Shown here: positions 11,869 through 21,758 of the stretch, piece after piece | Layout: the number at the start of each line of letters is the position of its first letter | Numbering within the stretch: the first letter of the stretch is position 1 | DNA from: Prochlorococcus sp. AG-363-N20 | GTDB taxonomy: Bacteria; Cyanobacteriota; Cyanobacteriia; PCC-6307; Cyanobiaceae | Assembly (NCBI GenBank): GCA_003280105.1 | Contig: QCFX01000011.1 | Location: forward strand, 1 to 53,009 | Reading direction: 5' to 3' | Length of the DNA stretch: 53,009 bases | Position numbers and translations under genes: made by a program | The notes under the pieces: generated by a model | Seen by the model: the letters and a program-made list of their open reading frames with translations, nothing else | Told to the model about the DNA's origin: nothing | The model's database searches: none

Positions 11869-12336
11869 ATGAATTCCACAACATTGATCCGCCATGGACC
11901 AGGTGCCTTAGGCCTTCGAATCCTAGGTCTTGGCCCAGGATTCAAACCTTGTAATGGCCTCAAGCAATTAAGGCTTCTTTTAGATACATATGCTTTCTGG
12001 GCCAAAGGAAGAAGCAACAAGCAAATTCGTCAACTTTTGGCTGGGAGCACTGTTGTAATAAGTCTCTGGACAGGAAAAAGAATGGTTGGATTTGGACGAG
12101 CAACAAGTGATGGAATCTACCGAGCTGTTCTGTGGGACATCGTCGTTGCAGATGATCTGCAAGGGTTAGGCTTAGGTCGCCAAGTTGTAGAAGCTTTACT
12201 TTCTAGTGCGCCACTAAAAAATGCAGAAAAGGTTTATTTAATGACTACAAAAAGTGCGGACTTCTATCTTCAACTTGGTTTTTGCGATTGCATTAATCAA
12301 GATTTACTTATAAAAGAGTTGAGAAACCATCAATAA
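11869..12336 (+). CDS. GNAT-family N-acetyltransferase
   Basis: Protein of 155 residues with a GNAT fold. The acetyl-CoA binding motif is VADDLQGLGLGRQVVEALL (about 92-110), of the usual Q/RxxGxG/A kind, preceded by the central strands (RMVGFGRATSDGIYRAVLWD) and followed by VYLMTTKSADFYLQLGF, the typical end of the domain. The first 40 residues are less typical. The substrate cannot be read from sequence; such proteins act on amines, peptides or protein N-termini. It is divergent from secA across about 200 bases in which I see nothing specific, and lies upstream of the porin gene, which has its own leader. Confidence 0.85.
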   Translation: MNSTTLIRHGPGALGLRILGLGPGFKPCNGLKQLRLLLDTYAFWAKGRSNKQIRQLLAGSTVVISLWTGKRMVGFGRATSDGIYRAVLWDIVVADDLQGLGLGRQVVEALLSSAPLKNAEKVYLMTTKSADFYLQLGFCDCINQDLLIKELRNHQ

Positions 12337-12390
12337 AGCTTGAACTCTTCAGCCAGCAAAGAGAAGAAAACGCACACTTTTCTCAATACC

Positions 12391-12406
12391 AGTATCAATT
12401 GATACT
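12391..12406. promoter_or_regulatory. 16-base perfect palindrome upstream of the porin gene
   Basis: AGTATCAATTGATACT is perfectly self-complementary and lies between the GNAT stop and the porin start, about 115 bases before the ATG. With no loop, it looks more like a site for a dimeric DNA-binding protein than a terminator. Its position suits control of porin transcription. The binding protein is unknown. Confidence 0.35.
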
Positions 12407-12482
12407 CTTATTTGTCAGATTAGCCGCATACCAATGTCATGGATGGCATGCGTAATCCTTCGACAGGCGTTAAACAATAAGT

Positions 12483-12502
12483 GGGTATTAATACCCTTTT
12501 TT
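12483..12502 (+). terminator. Terminator-like hairpin in the porin leader
   Basis: GGGTATTAATACCC (12483-12496) can fold as GGGTA-TTAA-TACCC and is followed directly by six T. It ends 17 bases before the porin ATG at 12520, and a GTGAGGAA ribosome site lies in between. It could be a leader attenuator, a cap on an upstream transcript, or a protein site. The stem is short, so confidence is low. Confidence 0.35.
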
Positions 12503-12519
12503 CCGTGTGAGGAATCCCA

Positions 12520-14049
12520 ATGAAACTGTTCCAGCGTTTGCTGGTGGCTCCTGCTGCATTGGGCCTAATGGCTCCTGTTGCTGCAACCGCCGCAGACTTG
12601 AACATCAACGATGTCTCTAGCTACTCCGACTCCGTCGAGTCAGTTAAGAGTCTTTCTGAGTTTTCTGACGTCTATCCCACTGACTGGGCTTACCAGGCGT
12701 TGACTAACTTGGCTGATCGTCATGGCTGTCTTGCTAGCCCCAGTGGAAGCATGACTCGCTATGAAGCTGCTGCTCTTTTGAACAAGTGCCTTGAGAATGT
12801 TGCTCAAGTCAATGACGAAGAGCGTCGTCTTCTTAATGAATTCGGTCCTGAGTTGGCTGTTATCAATGGTCGTATCGATGGCCTGGAATCACGTGTAGGT
12901 GAATTCGAAGCCGGTGCTTTCTCTACCACCACCAAACTAAAAGGAAAAACTTCCTTTGTTATTGGTGCAATGGATAGAGGAGAAGCTTCCAATAACTCAG
13001 CTACTACCTTCACTTACAGCACTCAATTCGACGTCAAGACCAGTTTCACCGGTAAAGACATGCTTTACCACAGAATCAAGACTGGTAACTTCGAAGATGG
13101 AAAGCATTTCGAAGACAAGAAGTACGGTGCTTATCTCGTTTCTGCAAACGACAACGGCAACGCCATAGAAGTCGACAAGCTGTGGTACGAGTTCCCAGTT
13201 GGCGATCAATTCAGAGTTTGGGTTGGTCCTGAGATTGAGAACTACTACATGCTTGCTAGTGCGCCTTCGATCTATAAGCCCATGACCAAGCAATTCGCTT
13301 TGGGGGGTAATGGTGCTACCTATGGCGCTAGTACCGCTCAAGGTTTCGGTGCTGCTTGGATCCAAGAGGTTGATGATCGCTCTCAGCCAAGATTTGCTGT
13401 TAGCACAAACTATGTAGCTGCAAGTGGTGAAGCTTCAGATGCTGCCGCTGGCGGTGGTTTGATGACTGACAACGTGGCTAACTGGTTGACCAAATTTGAG
13501 TATGGCTCTCCTCGTTGGCAGGTTTCTTTTGCAGTTGCTCAAAAGTTCTGTAATGAAGCCACTACTGGAAGTGCTACTCCAGCAGCTTGCTTTGATGGTG
13601 GTTCCTACTACTCCACTGATATTGGCGATAGTCGCACCGGTGATTCCTCTAACTACGCGTTGAGGGCTTACTGGAAGCCTGACGAAACAGGTGCTATCCC
13701 TGCTATTCAGATTGGCTATGACATCGCTACCGTTGATGATGACGGTGCAACTGGTTCTGTTGAAGAAACAGCTCAGTGGATGTTGGGCTTCATGTGGAAA
13801 GATGCCTTCATCGATGGCAACACCGCTGGTATTGCTTTAGGTCAGCGTCAGTACGCAACTGAAAGAGTTGGTGGAGCTGATGATCCTGCCGATGACAACT
13901 TTGTCTGGGAGGCTTATTACGACTTCAAGGTATCTGACAACATCACTGTCACACCAGCCATCTTTGGTGGTGAAGATACTTTCAACGGTTCCGGCGACGA
14001 CACCGATGATGTCTTCGGTGGCCTTGTACAAACCACATTCAAGTTCTAA
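12520..14049 (+). CDS. som: Outer-membrane porin, SomA/OprB type with SLH domain
   Basis: Major porin of marine picocyanobacteria by resemblance, 509 residues. A signal peptide with likely cleavage after VAATAA (about residue 25) is followed by an SLH domain (about 47-95: DVYPTDWAYQALTNLADRHG, MTRYEAAALLNKCLENV) that should tie the barrel to the cell wall. A short coiled segment (INGRIDGLESRVGEFE) precedes the OprB-like beta-barrel, which ends in TTFKF with a terminal Phe, as expected for outer-membrane insertion. Compared with neighbours it uses more C-ending codons, in keeping with high expression. The leader holds a palindrome and a hairpin, and a strong terminator follows. Solute specificity is unknown. 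Confidence 0.93.
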   Translation: MKLFQRLLVAPAALGLMAPVAATAADLNINDVSSYSDSVESVKSLSEFSDVYPTDWAYQALTNLADRHGCLASPSGSMTRYEAAALLNKCLENVAQVNDEERRLLNEFGPELAVINGRIDGLESRVGEFEAGAFSTTTKLKGKTSFVIGAMDRGEASNNSATTFTYSTQFDVKTSFTGKDMLYHRIKTGNFEDGKHFEDKKYGAYLVSANDNGNAIEVDKLWYEFPVGDQFRVWVGPEIENYYMLASAPSIYKPMTKQFALGGNGATYGASTAQGFGAAWIQEVDDRSQPRFAVSTNYVAASGEASDAAAGGGLMTDNVANWLTKFEYGSPRWQVSFAVAQKFCNEATTGSATPAACFDGGSYYSTDIGDSRTGDSSNYALRAYWKPDETGAIPAIQIGYDIATVDDDGATGSVEETAQWMLGFMWKDAFIDGNTAGIALGQRQYATERVGGADDPADDNFVWEAYYDFKVSDNITVTPAIFGGEDTFNGSGDDTDDVFGGLVQTTFKF

Positions 14050-14103
14050 TTTCTTAGAGCTGAATCAAGAGGTTGAATAAATCTCACATCCCACACAAAA
14101 ACA

Positions 14104-14132
14104 AGCCCTCCCTCTCGGAGGGCTTTTTTTTT
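14104..14132. terminator. Strong intrinsic terminator after the porin gene
   Basis: AGCCCTCC (14104-14111), a five-base loop and GGAGGGCT (14117-14124) form a perfect eight-pair stem, with a run of T to 14132. On the minus strand the same stem is followed by TGTTTTTG, so it may also end transcription from tRNA-Gly and ribH. It is the clearest terminator in the window. Confidence 0.92.
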
Positions 14133-14217
14133 GAGCTGAAATTAGGAGAAACTGTGAAAGCGAAAGGATTTGAAATTTTTGAATAGGCCTTTATTAAAAA
14201 CTTGCGATATCAAATAA

Positions 14218-14289
14218 AGCGGATGAAGAGATTCGAACTCTCGACCCTCTCCTTGGCAAGGAGATGCTCTACCACTGAGCTACATCCGC
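14218..14289 (-). tRNA. tRNA-Gly (GCC)
   Basis: On the minus strand this folds as a complete tRNA. The acceptor stem is GCGGATG/CATCCGC, the D arm is GCTC...GAGC, the anticodon arm is TCTCC-TTGCCAA-GGAGA with anticodon GCC, and the T arm is GAGAG-TTCGAAT-CTCTT. The discriminator base is U, as in bacterial tRNA-Gly. The 3' CCA is not encoded and must be added by an enzyme. It lies downstream of ribH on the same strand and upstream of the porin terminator. Confidence 0.97.
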
Positions 14290-14380
14290 AAGTGATCTGG
14301 TCAGGTTGCCCCTTAGAGATGAGAGCAGCATGCCCTAAACAAGGGACTCTGGTCAATTGATTCTTGAATCAAGAATGAAT

Positions 14381-14860
14381 TTATGAATTTATTTTTGCCA
14401 TTAAAGATCCCATCTCCAAAGCTTGCAATGCATAACTCCATCCAAGATTGCTCTTAATACCAGCTCTCTCTAAAGCTTGTTGCATTGTGTCTGTAGTTAA
14501 AACTCCAAAAATGACAGGAATTCCAGTCTCTCTGGAAACAGTTGCAATTCCTTTACTGGCTTCTGCTACAACCACATCAAAATGAGGTGTGTCACCTCTA
14601 ATAACAGCTCCAAGAGTAATGATTACTTGAAATTGACCACTTCTAGCTAGAGACTGAGCGATCATTGGTAATTCAAAAGAGCCAGGAACCCAAGCAATAT
14701 CCAATTGATCACTAGTTTCAGCTGTATCGATGCCGTGTCTTTGCAAGCAATCGAGGCAGCCACTGAGCAATTTATTCGTGACCAAGTCGTTAAATCGAGC
14801 TACAACAATGCCAATACGTAGCCCTGACGCATCAGTAAAACGTCCTTCAATAATGGCCAT
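14381..14860 (-). CDS. ribH: 6,7-dimethyl-8-ribityllumazine synthase
   Basis: Condenses 5-amino-6-ribitylaminouracil with 3,4-dihydroxy-2-butanone 4-phosphate, the last but one step to riboflavin. It has 159 residues, the usual size. Family motifs are [45 protein letters not shown] with the catalytic His, and [20 protein letters not shown]. The C-terminus is [15 protein letters not shown]. It probably assembles as a 60-mer shell or pentamers as in the family. tRNA-Gly lies downstream on the same strand, and psbZ is about 170 bases upstream. Confidence 0.97.
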   Translation of the reverse strand: MAIIEGRFTDASGLRIGIVVARFNDLVTNKLLSGCLDCLQRHGIDTAETSDQLDIAWVPGSFELPMIAQSLARSGQFQVIITLGAVIRGDTPHFDVVVAEASKGIATVSRETGIPVIFGVLTTDTMQQALERAGIKSNLGWSYALQALEMGSLMAKINS

Positions 14861-14980
14861 CTTTTAATAGCAAGTACTTGTAGACCCCACACACTAAATA
14901 GTAATGGAGGGCAATAAGCACATAACTTGAGAAAGAGGTTTGAAAAACCAACACAAATTATCTGCCACAAAAATATATTA

Positions 14981-14997
14981 AGGCAGGTATACCGCCT
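14981..14997 (-). terminator. Weak hairpin after psbZ
   Basis: On the minus strand AGGCGGTATACCTGCCT, with one mismatch between the arms, can form a short stem, followed by an AT-rich stretch that includes five T. It lies about 35 bases past the psbZ stop and could end its transcript. It is weak because the stem is broken and no T run follows at once. Confidence 0.3.
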
Positions 14998-15032
14998 AAA
15001 AGAAAATATGAATCGATCAGCAGATAGAAGAG

Positions 15033-15257
15033 CTAAAAAGAGACGCCTTCAATCTGATGTGCGATAAATTCTGAAATGAGACCATTTATGAGTACTAGGT
15101 GGAACCAAACACCACCAATGATCTCAATCCTTCGAATTTCGCCGTTGCGTCGATTAGAAGGGTCTTTTTGGGACATATAAAGAACTGGGACCCCAATGAC
15201 CAAAATCAATGAAGCGAACAGAAGGGCGTTCGCGAATACGGCGCTTAATGTCTGCAT
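15033..15257 (-). CDS. psbZ: Photosystem II protein PsbZ (Ycf9)
   Basis: Small membrane protein of the photosystem II core, involved in contact with antenna and in stability. It has 74 residues against about 62 in most cyanobacteria and plastids. The first helix (about 8-28) carries ALLFASLILVIGVPVLYMSQ, matching the family LVVGVPV-A-SP pattern. The second helix (about 45-63) is IIGGVWFHLVLINGLIS. The loop (KDPSNRRNGEIRRIE) and the C-terminal tail (EFIAHQIEGVSF) are longer and more polar than usual. The order ribH-psbZ-mutS is, from memory, the order in Prochlorococcus. The name rests mainly on the first helix and the context. Confidence 0.8.
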   Translation of the reverse strand: MQTLSAVFANALLFASLILVIGVPVLYMSQKDPSNRRNGEIRRIEIIGGVWFHLVLINGLISEFIAHQIEGVSF

Positions 15258-15404
15258 GGGGATTGTTTGACGGAGCCATTGCTCTCAGCTTGTTCTAATT
15301 CTCACATGCGATCGTGGTCTATAACGCAAAGTTCTTCACGGGTGTCGCGAGGCTTCACATCCAAAAAAATTTAAAGCCCTTACTATGCGTTCAATTAATG
15401 GGCA

Positions 15405-18212
15405 ATGAGACCTATGGCTGCCGAAGCTAAGCCCATGCAGGGCAGTCTATTTGAAGATTCCATTGCTGTTTCACCCGCCCCAAAAACCTCTTCAACAGGG
15501 GCTGAAAAATTTAAAGATGAATTTTCTGACGAAGAGCTAACTAAAGACGCACAATTACGTCCACGTTCTAAATCTAAAGCCAATTCAGAGCCAAATAACC
15601 CTTTTTTATCTGCAACAGAGAGCGAAAAGTGCCTCACTCCCCAAACAGATCTAGAAGCTTTAGCCAATCACACGCAAGTAGATCTCGAACAACTCACACC
15701 AGTACTTCGGCATTACGTGGAATTGAAGGCAGCGAATCCAGAAAGAATTTTGCTTTATCGGTTGGGAGATTTTTTTGAATGTTTTTTTGAAGATGCAATC
15801 AAGCTTTCTGAAATTTTAGAATTAACACTGACTGGTAAAGAAGGAGGAAAGAATATAGGTCGAGTACCTATGGCTGGAATACCTCATCACGCAGCAACTC
15901 GCTATTGCTCTGAACTCATACGAAAAGGTCTCAGTGTTGCTCTTTGCGACCAACTGGAAAGTACCCCTTCAAAAGGAGCCTTACTAAAAAGAGGTATCAC
16001 GAGAATACTGACCCCTGGAACAGTTATTGAAGAAGGCATGCTCCAGGCGCGAAAAAATAATTGGTTAGCCGCAATAGTGCTTGCAGAAAATAACGACAAA
16101 AATCGCATGAAATGGGGACTTGCCAGTGCTGATGTAAGTACTGGAGAGTTCATAGTTATGGAGAGAGAAGGAGGTTCGGAGCTTTATCAAGAACTAAATA
16201 AGCTGGATGCTTCAGAAGTAATTTGGAGTGAATCAGACAACCCTTACCTCAAGGACTGGTTCCCAGAGCATATAAAGCTAACTCCGATTAGTAAAACATC
16301 CTTCAGCAAACCATCTGCAGAATTTTCGCTTACTACTCATTATCAATTAACCACAATCAAGGGAATAGGGCTCAATGATTGGCCATTAGCAATAAGGGCT
16401 GCAGGTGGTTTATTGACTTACTTAAATAATGCCAATCCCCGACATGAAGCAAGTGAGAATGTCAATAATCATTTCCCAATACCACTTGATTTACCAAAAC
16501 TTATTTTTAAAGGCGATGCATTAATTATTGATGCACAAACTAGACGAAATCTGGAAATCACTTCGACACAAAAAGACGGGCAATTTCACGGTTCCTTGCT
16601 TTGGGCAATTGATCGGACTCTTACATCTATGGGTGGCCGTTGTTTACGCCGATGGCTAGAAGAGCCATTAGTGGACGTTTCAGCTATTTATGAGCGGCAA
16701 GAAGTTATTACTTCACTGGTTTCTTCCAGAAGCCTAAGGCAAGCAATTCGTCGACCACTCCGAGCCATGGGAGATCTAGAACGCCTTGCTGGGAGAGCGG
16801 GTGCAGGTCAGGCTGGTGCAAGAGATATTGTGGCGATTGCAGATGGAATAGAGCGATTACCTCATTTAACAAAACATATACAAAAACTAGCTAAGAACGG
16901 GCCTAAATGGTTAATGGAAATTCAAAATATAGATCCTGATTTAATAGATTTGGCTCAGACAATTAGAAGTCAATTAATCAGCAACCCTCCTTTAAGTCTT
17001 AGCGAAGGTGGGTTGATTCATGATGGTGTTGATCCATTGCTAGATGGAATAAGAAACCAACTTGATGATCAAGAACTTTGGCTAGAAAGCCAAGAAAGTC
17101 TAGAGCGTAAATTAAGTGGCAATTCAAACCTTCGTCTACAATATCATCGAACTTTTGGTTATTTTCTATCTGTAAGTAAAGCTAAAGCCAGCCAAGTTCC
17201 CGACCATTGGATAAGAAGACAAACTCTTGCTAATGAAGAAAGATTCATCACTCCTGATTTGAAGGCAAGAGAAGGAAAGATCTTTCAGGCAAAAGCAAGA
17301 GCAGCGCAAAGAGAATATGAATTATTTTGCAATTTAAGAGTTCTCGTAGGCAATCAGGCCAATAAAATTCGTATCGCAGCCAGGGCCATTGCAGGGCTAG
17401 ACTCATTAACCAGTTTAGCAGAAGTTGCAGCAACAAATTCCTATTGTAGGCCAGAAGTAAAAGGCAATGACCTAAACAAAAATAGTAGGGAAATAAATAT
17501 AAAAGGCTGCAGGCATGCAGTTGTTGAACAACTTCTAGTGGAAAAGCTTTTCAAAGAGAATGATGTAGATTTGGGTGCAGAATCTGACTTAATAATACTG
17601 ACCGGACCAAATGCAAGTGGTAAAAGTTGTTACTTAAGGCAAATTGGACTAGTCCAATTACTCGCACAAATTGGTAGTTGGGTCCCTGCAAACGAAGCAT
17701 CTTTAAGCATGGCTGATAGGATCTTTACTCGTGTTGGTGCGGTAGATGATCTTGCTGCTGGGCAATCAACATTTATGGTGGAAATGGCAGAAACAGCATC
17801 AATACTTCATCAAGCAACAAGTCGATCATTAGTACTATTAGATGAAATAGGACGTGGAACTGCAACTTATGATGGACTATCTATTGCATGGGCTGTGAGT
17901 GAATTTCTCGCTGTAAAAATTAAAAGTCGCACAATATTTGCTACTCATTATCATGAGCTAAATTCTTTAGAGTCTACTTTAGATAATGTTGCTAATTACC
18001 AAGTTTTAGTAAAAGAGACTGGTGACTCAATAACTTTTTTGCATGAGGTTATACCTGGTGGTGCAAGTAGAAGTTATGGAATCGAAGCGGCAAGACTGGC
18101 AGGAGTTCCCAATGATGTAATACAAAGAGCCAAAGAAATACTCCTTGCACTAGAAAAAAGCAAAACAATTCAATCTTTAGCTTCTGAATCAATCATTCCT
18201 TCTGTAGCTTAA
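15405..18212 (+). CDS. mutS: DNA mismatch repair protein MutS
   Basis: Recognises mismatches and starts repair. It has 935 residues, longer than the common 850-880 because of an N-terminal extension of about 85 low-complexity residues before the mismatch-binding domain. That domain has [20 protein letters not shown] with the conserved Phe-x-Glu contact. The lever and clamp regions follow. The ATPase has Walker [18 protein letters not shown], in place of the common GPNMxGKST form, then [38 protein letters not shown] and the ATHYHEL switch. Start choice is uncertain: Met at residues 4 and 11 are alternatives. No mutL lies in the window. Confidence 0.97.
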   Translation: MRPMAAEAKPMQGSLFEDSIAVSPAPKTSSTGAEKFKDEFSDEELTKDAQLRPRSKSKANSEPNNPFLSATESEKCLTPQTDLEALANHTQVDLEQLTPVLRHYVELKAANPERILLYRLGDFFECFFEDAIKLSEILELTLTGKEGGKNIGRVPMAGIPHHAATRYCSELIRKGLSVALCDQLESTPSKGALLKRGITRILTPGTVIEEGMLQARKNNWLAAIVLAENNDKNRMKWGLASADVSTGEFIVMEREGGSELYQELNKLDASEVIWSESDNPYLKDWFPEHIKLTPISKTSFSKPSAEFSLTTHYQLTTIKGIGLNDWPLAIRAAGGLLTYLNNANPRHEASENVNNHFPIPLDLPKLIFKGDALIIDAQTRRNLEITSTQKDGQFHGSLLWAIDRTLTSMGGRCLRRWLEEPLVDVSAIYERQEVITSLVSSRSLRQAIRRPLRAMGDLERLAGRAGAGQAGARDIVAIADGIERLPHLTKHIQKLAKNGPKWLMEIQNIDPDLIDLAQTIRSQLISNPPLSLSEGGLIHDGVDPLLDGIRNQLDDQELWLESQESLERKLSGNSNLRLQYHRTFGYFLSVSKAKASQVPDHWIRRQTLANEERFITPDLKAREGKIFQAKARAAQREYELFCNLRVLVGNQANKIRIAARAIAGLDSLTSLAEVAATNSYCRPEVKGNDLNKNSREINIKGCRHAVVEQLLVEKLFKENDVDLGAESDLIILTGPNASGKSCYLRQIGLVQLLAQIGSWVPANEASLSMADRIFTRVGAVDDLAAGQSTFMVEMAETASILHQATSRSLVLLDEIGRGTATYDGLSIAWAVSEFLAVKIKSRTIFATHYHELNSLESTLDNVANYQVLVKETGDSITFLHEVIPGGASRSYGIEAARLAGVPNDVIQRAKEILLALEKSKTIQSLASESIIPSVA

Positions 18213-18217
18213 ATCTC

Positions 18218-18868
18218 CTAATGCATAGAAAGTCGTGCAGCTCTTAATAAAGCATTAATCGCCGCTGATGCTAAGCCAGCTCCTCCACGAGAGTCTTCTA
18301 ATACAATTTGAGGTAAAGCAGTCTTTTGCAATCTTTTCTTACTAGACGCAACTCCTATAAAACCTACAGGCATTCCAATAATCAAACTTGGAGCAGCAAA
18401 GCCTTCCTCCACTAAATCCAACAAAGCTTCCAAAGCAGTTGGAGAACTCCCAATCACAACAATTGGGTAACTATGCCCTTTAATGTTCTGAGAGAGTTCT
18501 TTCCAGGCATTCTGCATTCCAACAGCAGTTCGTGTGTCAGAGGAATCAACTTTTGCTGGTGCCCAGTCAAGAATTGTCTTGACCTCGGATTCCAACGTTC
18601 GCATAGCCATTGGCTTAATTGCAGCAGCAGCCATTTCCGTATCTGTAAGAATCAACGCCCCAGCATTTAATGCAGTTAATCCTTGCTGGCAGGCATCAGG
18701 ACTAAATCGAAGCAAAGGTTGCAAGCTGAAATCACCACTACTATGTATCAATCGCTCAAGCACTTGCTGCTCTATTGGGTCCAGATGAGTAGGGCTCAAA
18801 TTAGCTTTAATAAAGCGAATGCTTTCTGTAAAAATTGAATGATCAATTCTGTTCACTAGAGTATTCAT
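18218..18868 (-). CDS. cobH: Precorrin-8X methylmutase CobH/CbiC
   Basis: Moves a methyl group from C11 to C12 of precorrin-8X (or the cobalt form) to give hydrogenobyrinate or cobyrinate, a step of corrin ring synthesis for cobalamin-type cofactors. It has 216 residues, the usual length. Motifs include VLERLIHSSGDFSLQPLLRF with the catalytic His, GAGLASAAINALLRAARL near the C-terminus, and PIVVIGSSPTALEALLDLV and PSLIIGMPVGFIGV in the core. It stands convergent to mutS with five bases between stops, and is divergent from holA. No other cobalamin genes lie nearby. Confidence 0.93.
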   Translation of the reverse strand: MNTLVNRIDHSIFTESIRFIKANLSPTHLDPIEQQVLERLIHSSGDFSLQPLLRFSPDACQQGLTALNAGALILTDTEMAAAAIKPMAMRTLESEVKTILDWAPAKVDSSDTRTAVGMQNAWKELSQNIKGHSYPIVVIGSSPTALEALLDLVEEGFAAPSLIIGMPVGFIGVASSKKRLQKTALPQIVLEDSRGGAGLASAAINALLRAARLSMH

Positions 18869-18922
18869 GAAACAACTTATTTAAGGCATCATCCAAGCAG
18901 GTCATTAACCATACTTAAAACA

Positions 18923-19954
18923 ATGCCGATCCACATTTTTTGGGGAGAAGACTTAAGTGCGAGCGACCGAGCAATCGAAGACCTAATAAAAGAAATTGTG
19001 GATCCTTCATGGGCAAGTATCAATTTAAGTCGTATTGATGGAGCTGACCTCTCCCAAGCAAATCAAGCGCTTGAAGAAATTAGATCTCCACCTTTTGGTT
19101 CAGGGGAAAGAGTAGTTGTAGTTAAAAGAAGTCCTTTTTGCAATGGTTGTTCAACTGAACTTGCCCAACGTTTTGAAGGTGTTCTTAAGCTAATTCCCGA
19201 TAAATCAAACCTTATTTTAAGCAACTCAAGCAAGCCAGATAGTCGACTTAGGACAACTAAAGCCTTAAAAAAATTAATAGCAACAAAAGAAGCAAATGAA
19301 AGAAATTTTCCTCTACCAGCCATTTGGGATGAAATAGGGCAAAAACAATTAGTGGAGCGGACAGCACAAGAATTAGGACTAGAAATAGAGCCAGAAGCTC
19401 AAACTCTTCTCGTAGAAGCTATTGGGAACGACAGTGCAAGACTTGCTTCAGAGCTTGAAAAGCTTGCTCTCCTTGGAGTAGAAAACGCAAAAAACAAAGG
19501 GGCTGTTAAAAAAAATCTCTTTATTCCTGCAACAACAGTTAAAGCATTAACTGAAGGGATGGCGACTAATGCACTCCAAATAGGAGATTCTTTGTTAGCA
19601 AACAATATCGGTGAAGCAATTGCTCGTCTTGATGCATTATTAGATTTAGGAGAACCAGCCTTAAAAATTTTAGCGACGCTTACTGGACAAGTAAGAGGGT
19701 GGCTATGGGTGAGTCTTCTAGAAAGAGAAGGAGAGAAAGATGTAGGAACAATTGCAAGAGCGGCAGGCATAGCTAATCCCAAAAGGATTTACATCATGCG
19801 AAAACAACTAAAAAACATGTCTCCTAATCAATTTCTAAAATTATTGAATAACTTGTTAGATATAGAAGCATCACTTAAAAAAGGTATTCCTCCTAGAGAT
19901 GCTTTTAGAGATGGACTTCTAACTGGCAAATCCTTTCGAAAGACATCACACTGA
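18923..19954 (+). CDS. holA: DNA polymerase III subunit delta
   Basis: Wrench subunit of the clamp loader that opens the beta clamp. It has 343 residues, near the usual 330-345. It begins MPIHIFWGEDLSASDRAI, the typical HolA start, followed by LPPF-like beta-binding region in IRSPPFGSGERVVVVKR, the domain II stretch VEAIGNDSARLASELEKLAL, and the C-terminal collar domain with LLDLGEPALKILATLTGQVR. Sequence identity within this family is low, so the name rests on layout and these motifs. It precedes lysC by 28 bases in the same direction. Confidence 0.9.
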   Translation: MPIHIFWGEDLSASDRAIEDLIKEIVDPSWASINLSRIDGADLSQANQALEEIRSPPFGSGERVVVVKRSPFCNGCSTELAQRFEGVLKLIPDKSNLILSNSSKPDSRLRTTKALKKLIATKEANERNFPLPAIWDEIGQKQLVERTAQELGLEIEPEAQTLLVEAIGNDSARLASELEKLALLGVENAKNKGAVKKNLFIPATTVKALTEGMATNALQIGDSLLANNIGEAIARLDALLDLGEPALKILATLTGQVRGWLWVSLLEREGEKDVGTIARAAGIANPKRIYIMRKQLKNMSPNQFLKLLNNLLDIEASLKKGIPPRDAFRDGLLTGKSFRKTSH

Positions 19955-19982
19955 ATAATCAAAACCATCATAGGAAAAGTGG

Positions 19983-21758
19983 ATGAGCTTATTGGTGCAA
20001 AAATTTGGAGGTACCTCTGTCGGGAGTGTCGAACGCATAAAAGAAGTAGCGAAGAGAATTTCTAACAGCAAAGCATTAGGTCATGAGCTAGTAATCGTTG
20101 TGTCTGCGATGGGGCACACCACAGATGAATTAACAACGCTTGCACAAGAAATCAGTAAAAACCCACCCCAAAGAGAACTGGATATGCTCCTTGCGACTGG
20201 GGAGCAAGTTTCGATTGCTTTACTTTCAATCGCACTTCATGAACTAGGAGTGCAATCAATTTCAATGACTGGCTCCCAAGTTGGGATTGTGACTGAGTCT
20301 TCTCATGGACGCGCACGAATTTTAGAAGTCCGCACAGATCGATTAGAGGCTCTTCTCAAGGACGGAAATGTTGTTGTTGTTGCAGGATTTCAAGGAACTA
20401 GTCTCAGCAGTAGAGGCACTTCAGAAATCACAACCTTGGGCAGAGGTGGTTCAGACACTTCAGCCGTAGCACTTGCAACCGCTTTAAGAGCAGATGCATG
20501 CGAGATATATACAGACGTCCCCGGGGTACTGACTACTGATCCGCGAAAAGTAACAGATGCGCAATTAATGCGTACATTGAGCTGCAACGAAATGCTTGAA
20601 CTTGCAAGTTTAGGAGCAGCTGTATTGCATCCACGAGCTGTTGAATTAGCAAGAAACTATGGTGTGAAATTAGTTGTTAGATCAAGTTGGGGAAATGATC
20701 CAGGAACTACATTAACCAGCAAAAATGTCCGTTCGCTTGGACGTGAAGGACTAGAATTAGGCAAGCCAATTGATGGATTAGAGCTTATAGAAGCTCAAGC
20801 TGTACTTGGCCTCTCGCATGTACCGGATAAACCAGGAATTGCAGCAGATTTATTTGAAACACTTTCTAATGGAGGAGTAAATGTAGATCTAATAATCCAG
20901 TCCACCCATGAAGGAAATAGTAATGATATTACTTTCACAGTTGCTGATATAGAACTTTCTAATGCAAGAAATTTGTGCGAAAGTGTTCTCAAAAAAATTG
21001 GTGGAAAGCTAACAACTCAAAACAACATGGCAAAATTGAGTATTAGTGGGGCTGGAATAATGGGTAGACCTGGTATTGCTGCAAAGTTTTTCGAAACACT
21101 ATCAAGAAGTGGAATCAATCTTCGACTGATAGCAACAAGTGAAGTGAAAGTAAGTTGTGTAATTGATGCAAAATTTGGCGCCAAAGGACTTCGTGCAGTT
21201 AGTGAAGCTTTTGAATTAGGTGATAATCAAATTATTTCTAATACTGAAATTGAAGGCATTGGGGAACCAGAAGTACGTGGAATCGCGTTGGATCCTGACC
21301 AAGCACAAGTAAGCGTTCGCAACGTTCCAGATAATCCTGGAACTGCGGCTTCTCTTTGCTCTGCTCTCGCCGATGGGGGAATTAGTTTAGATGGGATAGT
21401 TCAATCCGAGCGACAACAAGAAGACGGGTCAAGAGACATCAGCTTCACACTAAAGAAAAAAGATCGGTTACACGCAGGAAAGGTTCTTTCGCCATTATTG
21501 TCAAAATGGCCGAAGGCTCAACTCATCGATGGGCCTTCAATTGCTCGAGTAAGTGCTGTTGGAGCAGGAATGCCCGCAACTGCAGGTACTGCCGGGCGAA
21601 TGTTTCGAGCTTTAGCAGACGCCGAAATAAATATTGCAATGATTGCCACCAGTGAAATTCGGACAAGTTGCGTTGTCGCTGAAGCAGATGGGGTAGCAGC
21701 TCTACAAGCTGTGCATAAGCATTTTAAATTGGGAGAACCTAATGAGGTGAACAACTAA
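19983..21758 (+). CDS. lysC: Aspartokinase with four ACT domains
   Basis: Phosphorylates aspartate, the first step to lysine, threonine and methionine. It has 591 residues, long for aspartokinase, because the regulatory part holds two pairs of ACT domains (about 270-410 and 440-585). The catalytic domain has [31 protein letters not shown] and [15 protein letters not shown]. The ACT pairs show repeated cores such as [17 protein letters not shown] and [17 protein letters not shown], and matching [11 protein letters not shown] and [11 protein letters not shown]. This doubled form is known in cyanobacteria and points to feedback control by end products. Its stop shares four bases with that of uvrB. 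Confidence 0.96.
   Translation: MSLLVQKFGGTSVGSVERIKEVAKRISNSKALGHELVIVVSAMGHTTDELTTLAQEISKNPPQRELDMLLATGEQVSIALLSIALHELGVQSISMTGSQVGIVTESSHGRARILEVRTDRLEALLKDGNVVVVAGFQGTSLSSRGTSEITTLGRGGSDTSAVALATALRADACEIYTDVPGVLTTDPRKVTDAQLMRTLSCNEMLELASLGAAVLHPRAVELARNYGVKLVVRSSWGNDPGTTLTSKNVRSLGREGLELGKPIDGLELIEAQAVLGLSHVPDKPGIAADLFETLSNGGVNVDLIIQSTHEGNSNDITFTVADIELSNARNLCESVLKKIGGKLTTQNNMAKLSISGAGIMGRPGIAAKFFETLSRSGINLRLIATSEVKVSCVIDAKFGAKGLRAVSEAFELGDNQIISNTEIEGIGEPEVRGIALDPDQAQVSVRNVPDNPGTAASLCSALADGGISLDGIVQSERQQEDGSRDISFTLKKKDRLHAGKVLSPLLSKWPKAQLIDGPSIARVSAVGAGMPATAGTAGRMFRALADAEINIAMIATSEIRTSCVVAEADGVAALQAVHKHFKLGEPNEVNN

Noticed and set aside
12997-13365. Minus-strand frame of 122 codons inside the porin gene
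   Set aside because: A shadow of a highly expressed gene with biased codons; no independent signal of coding.
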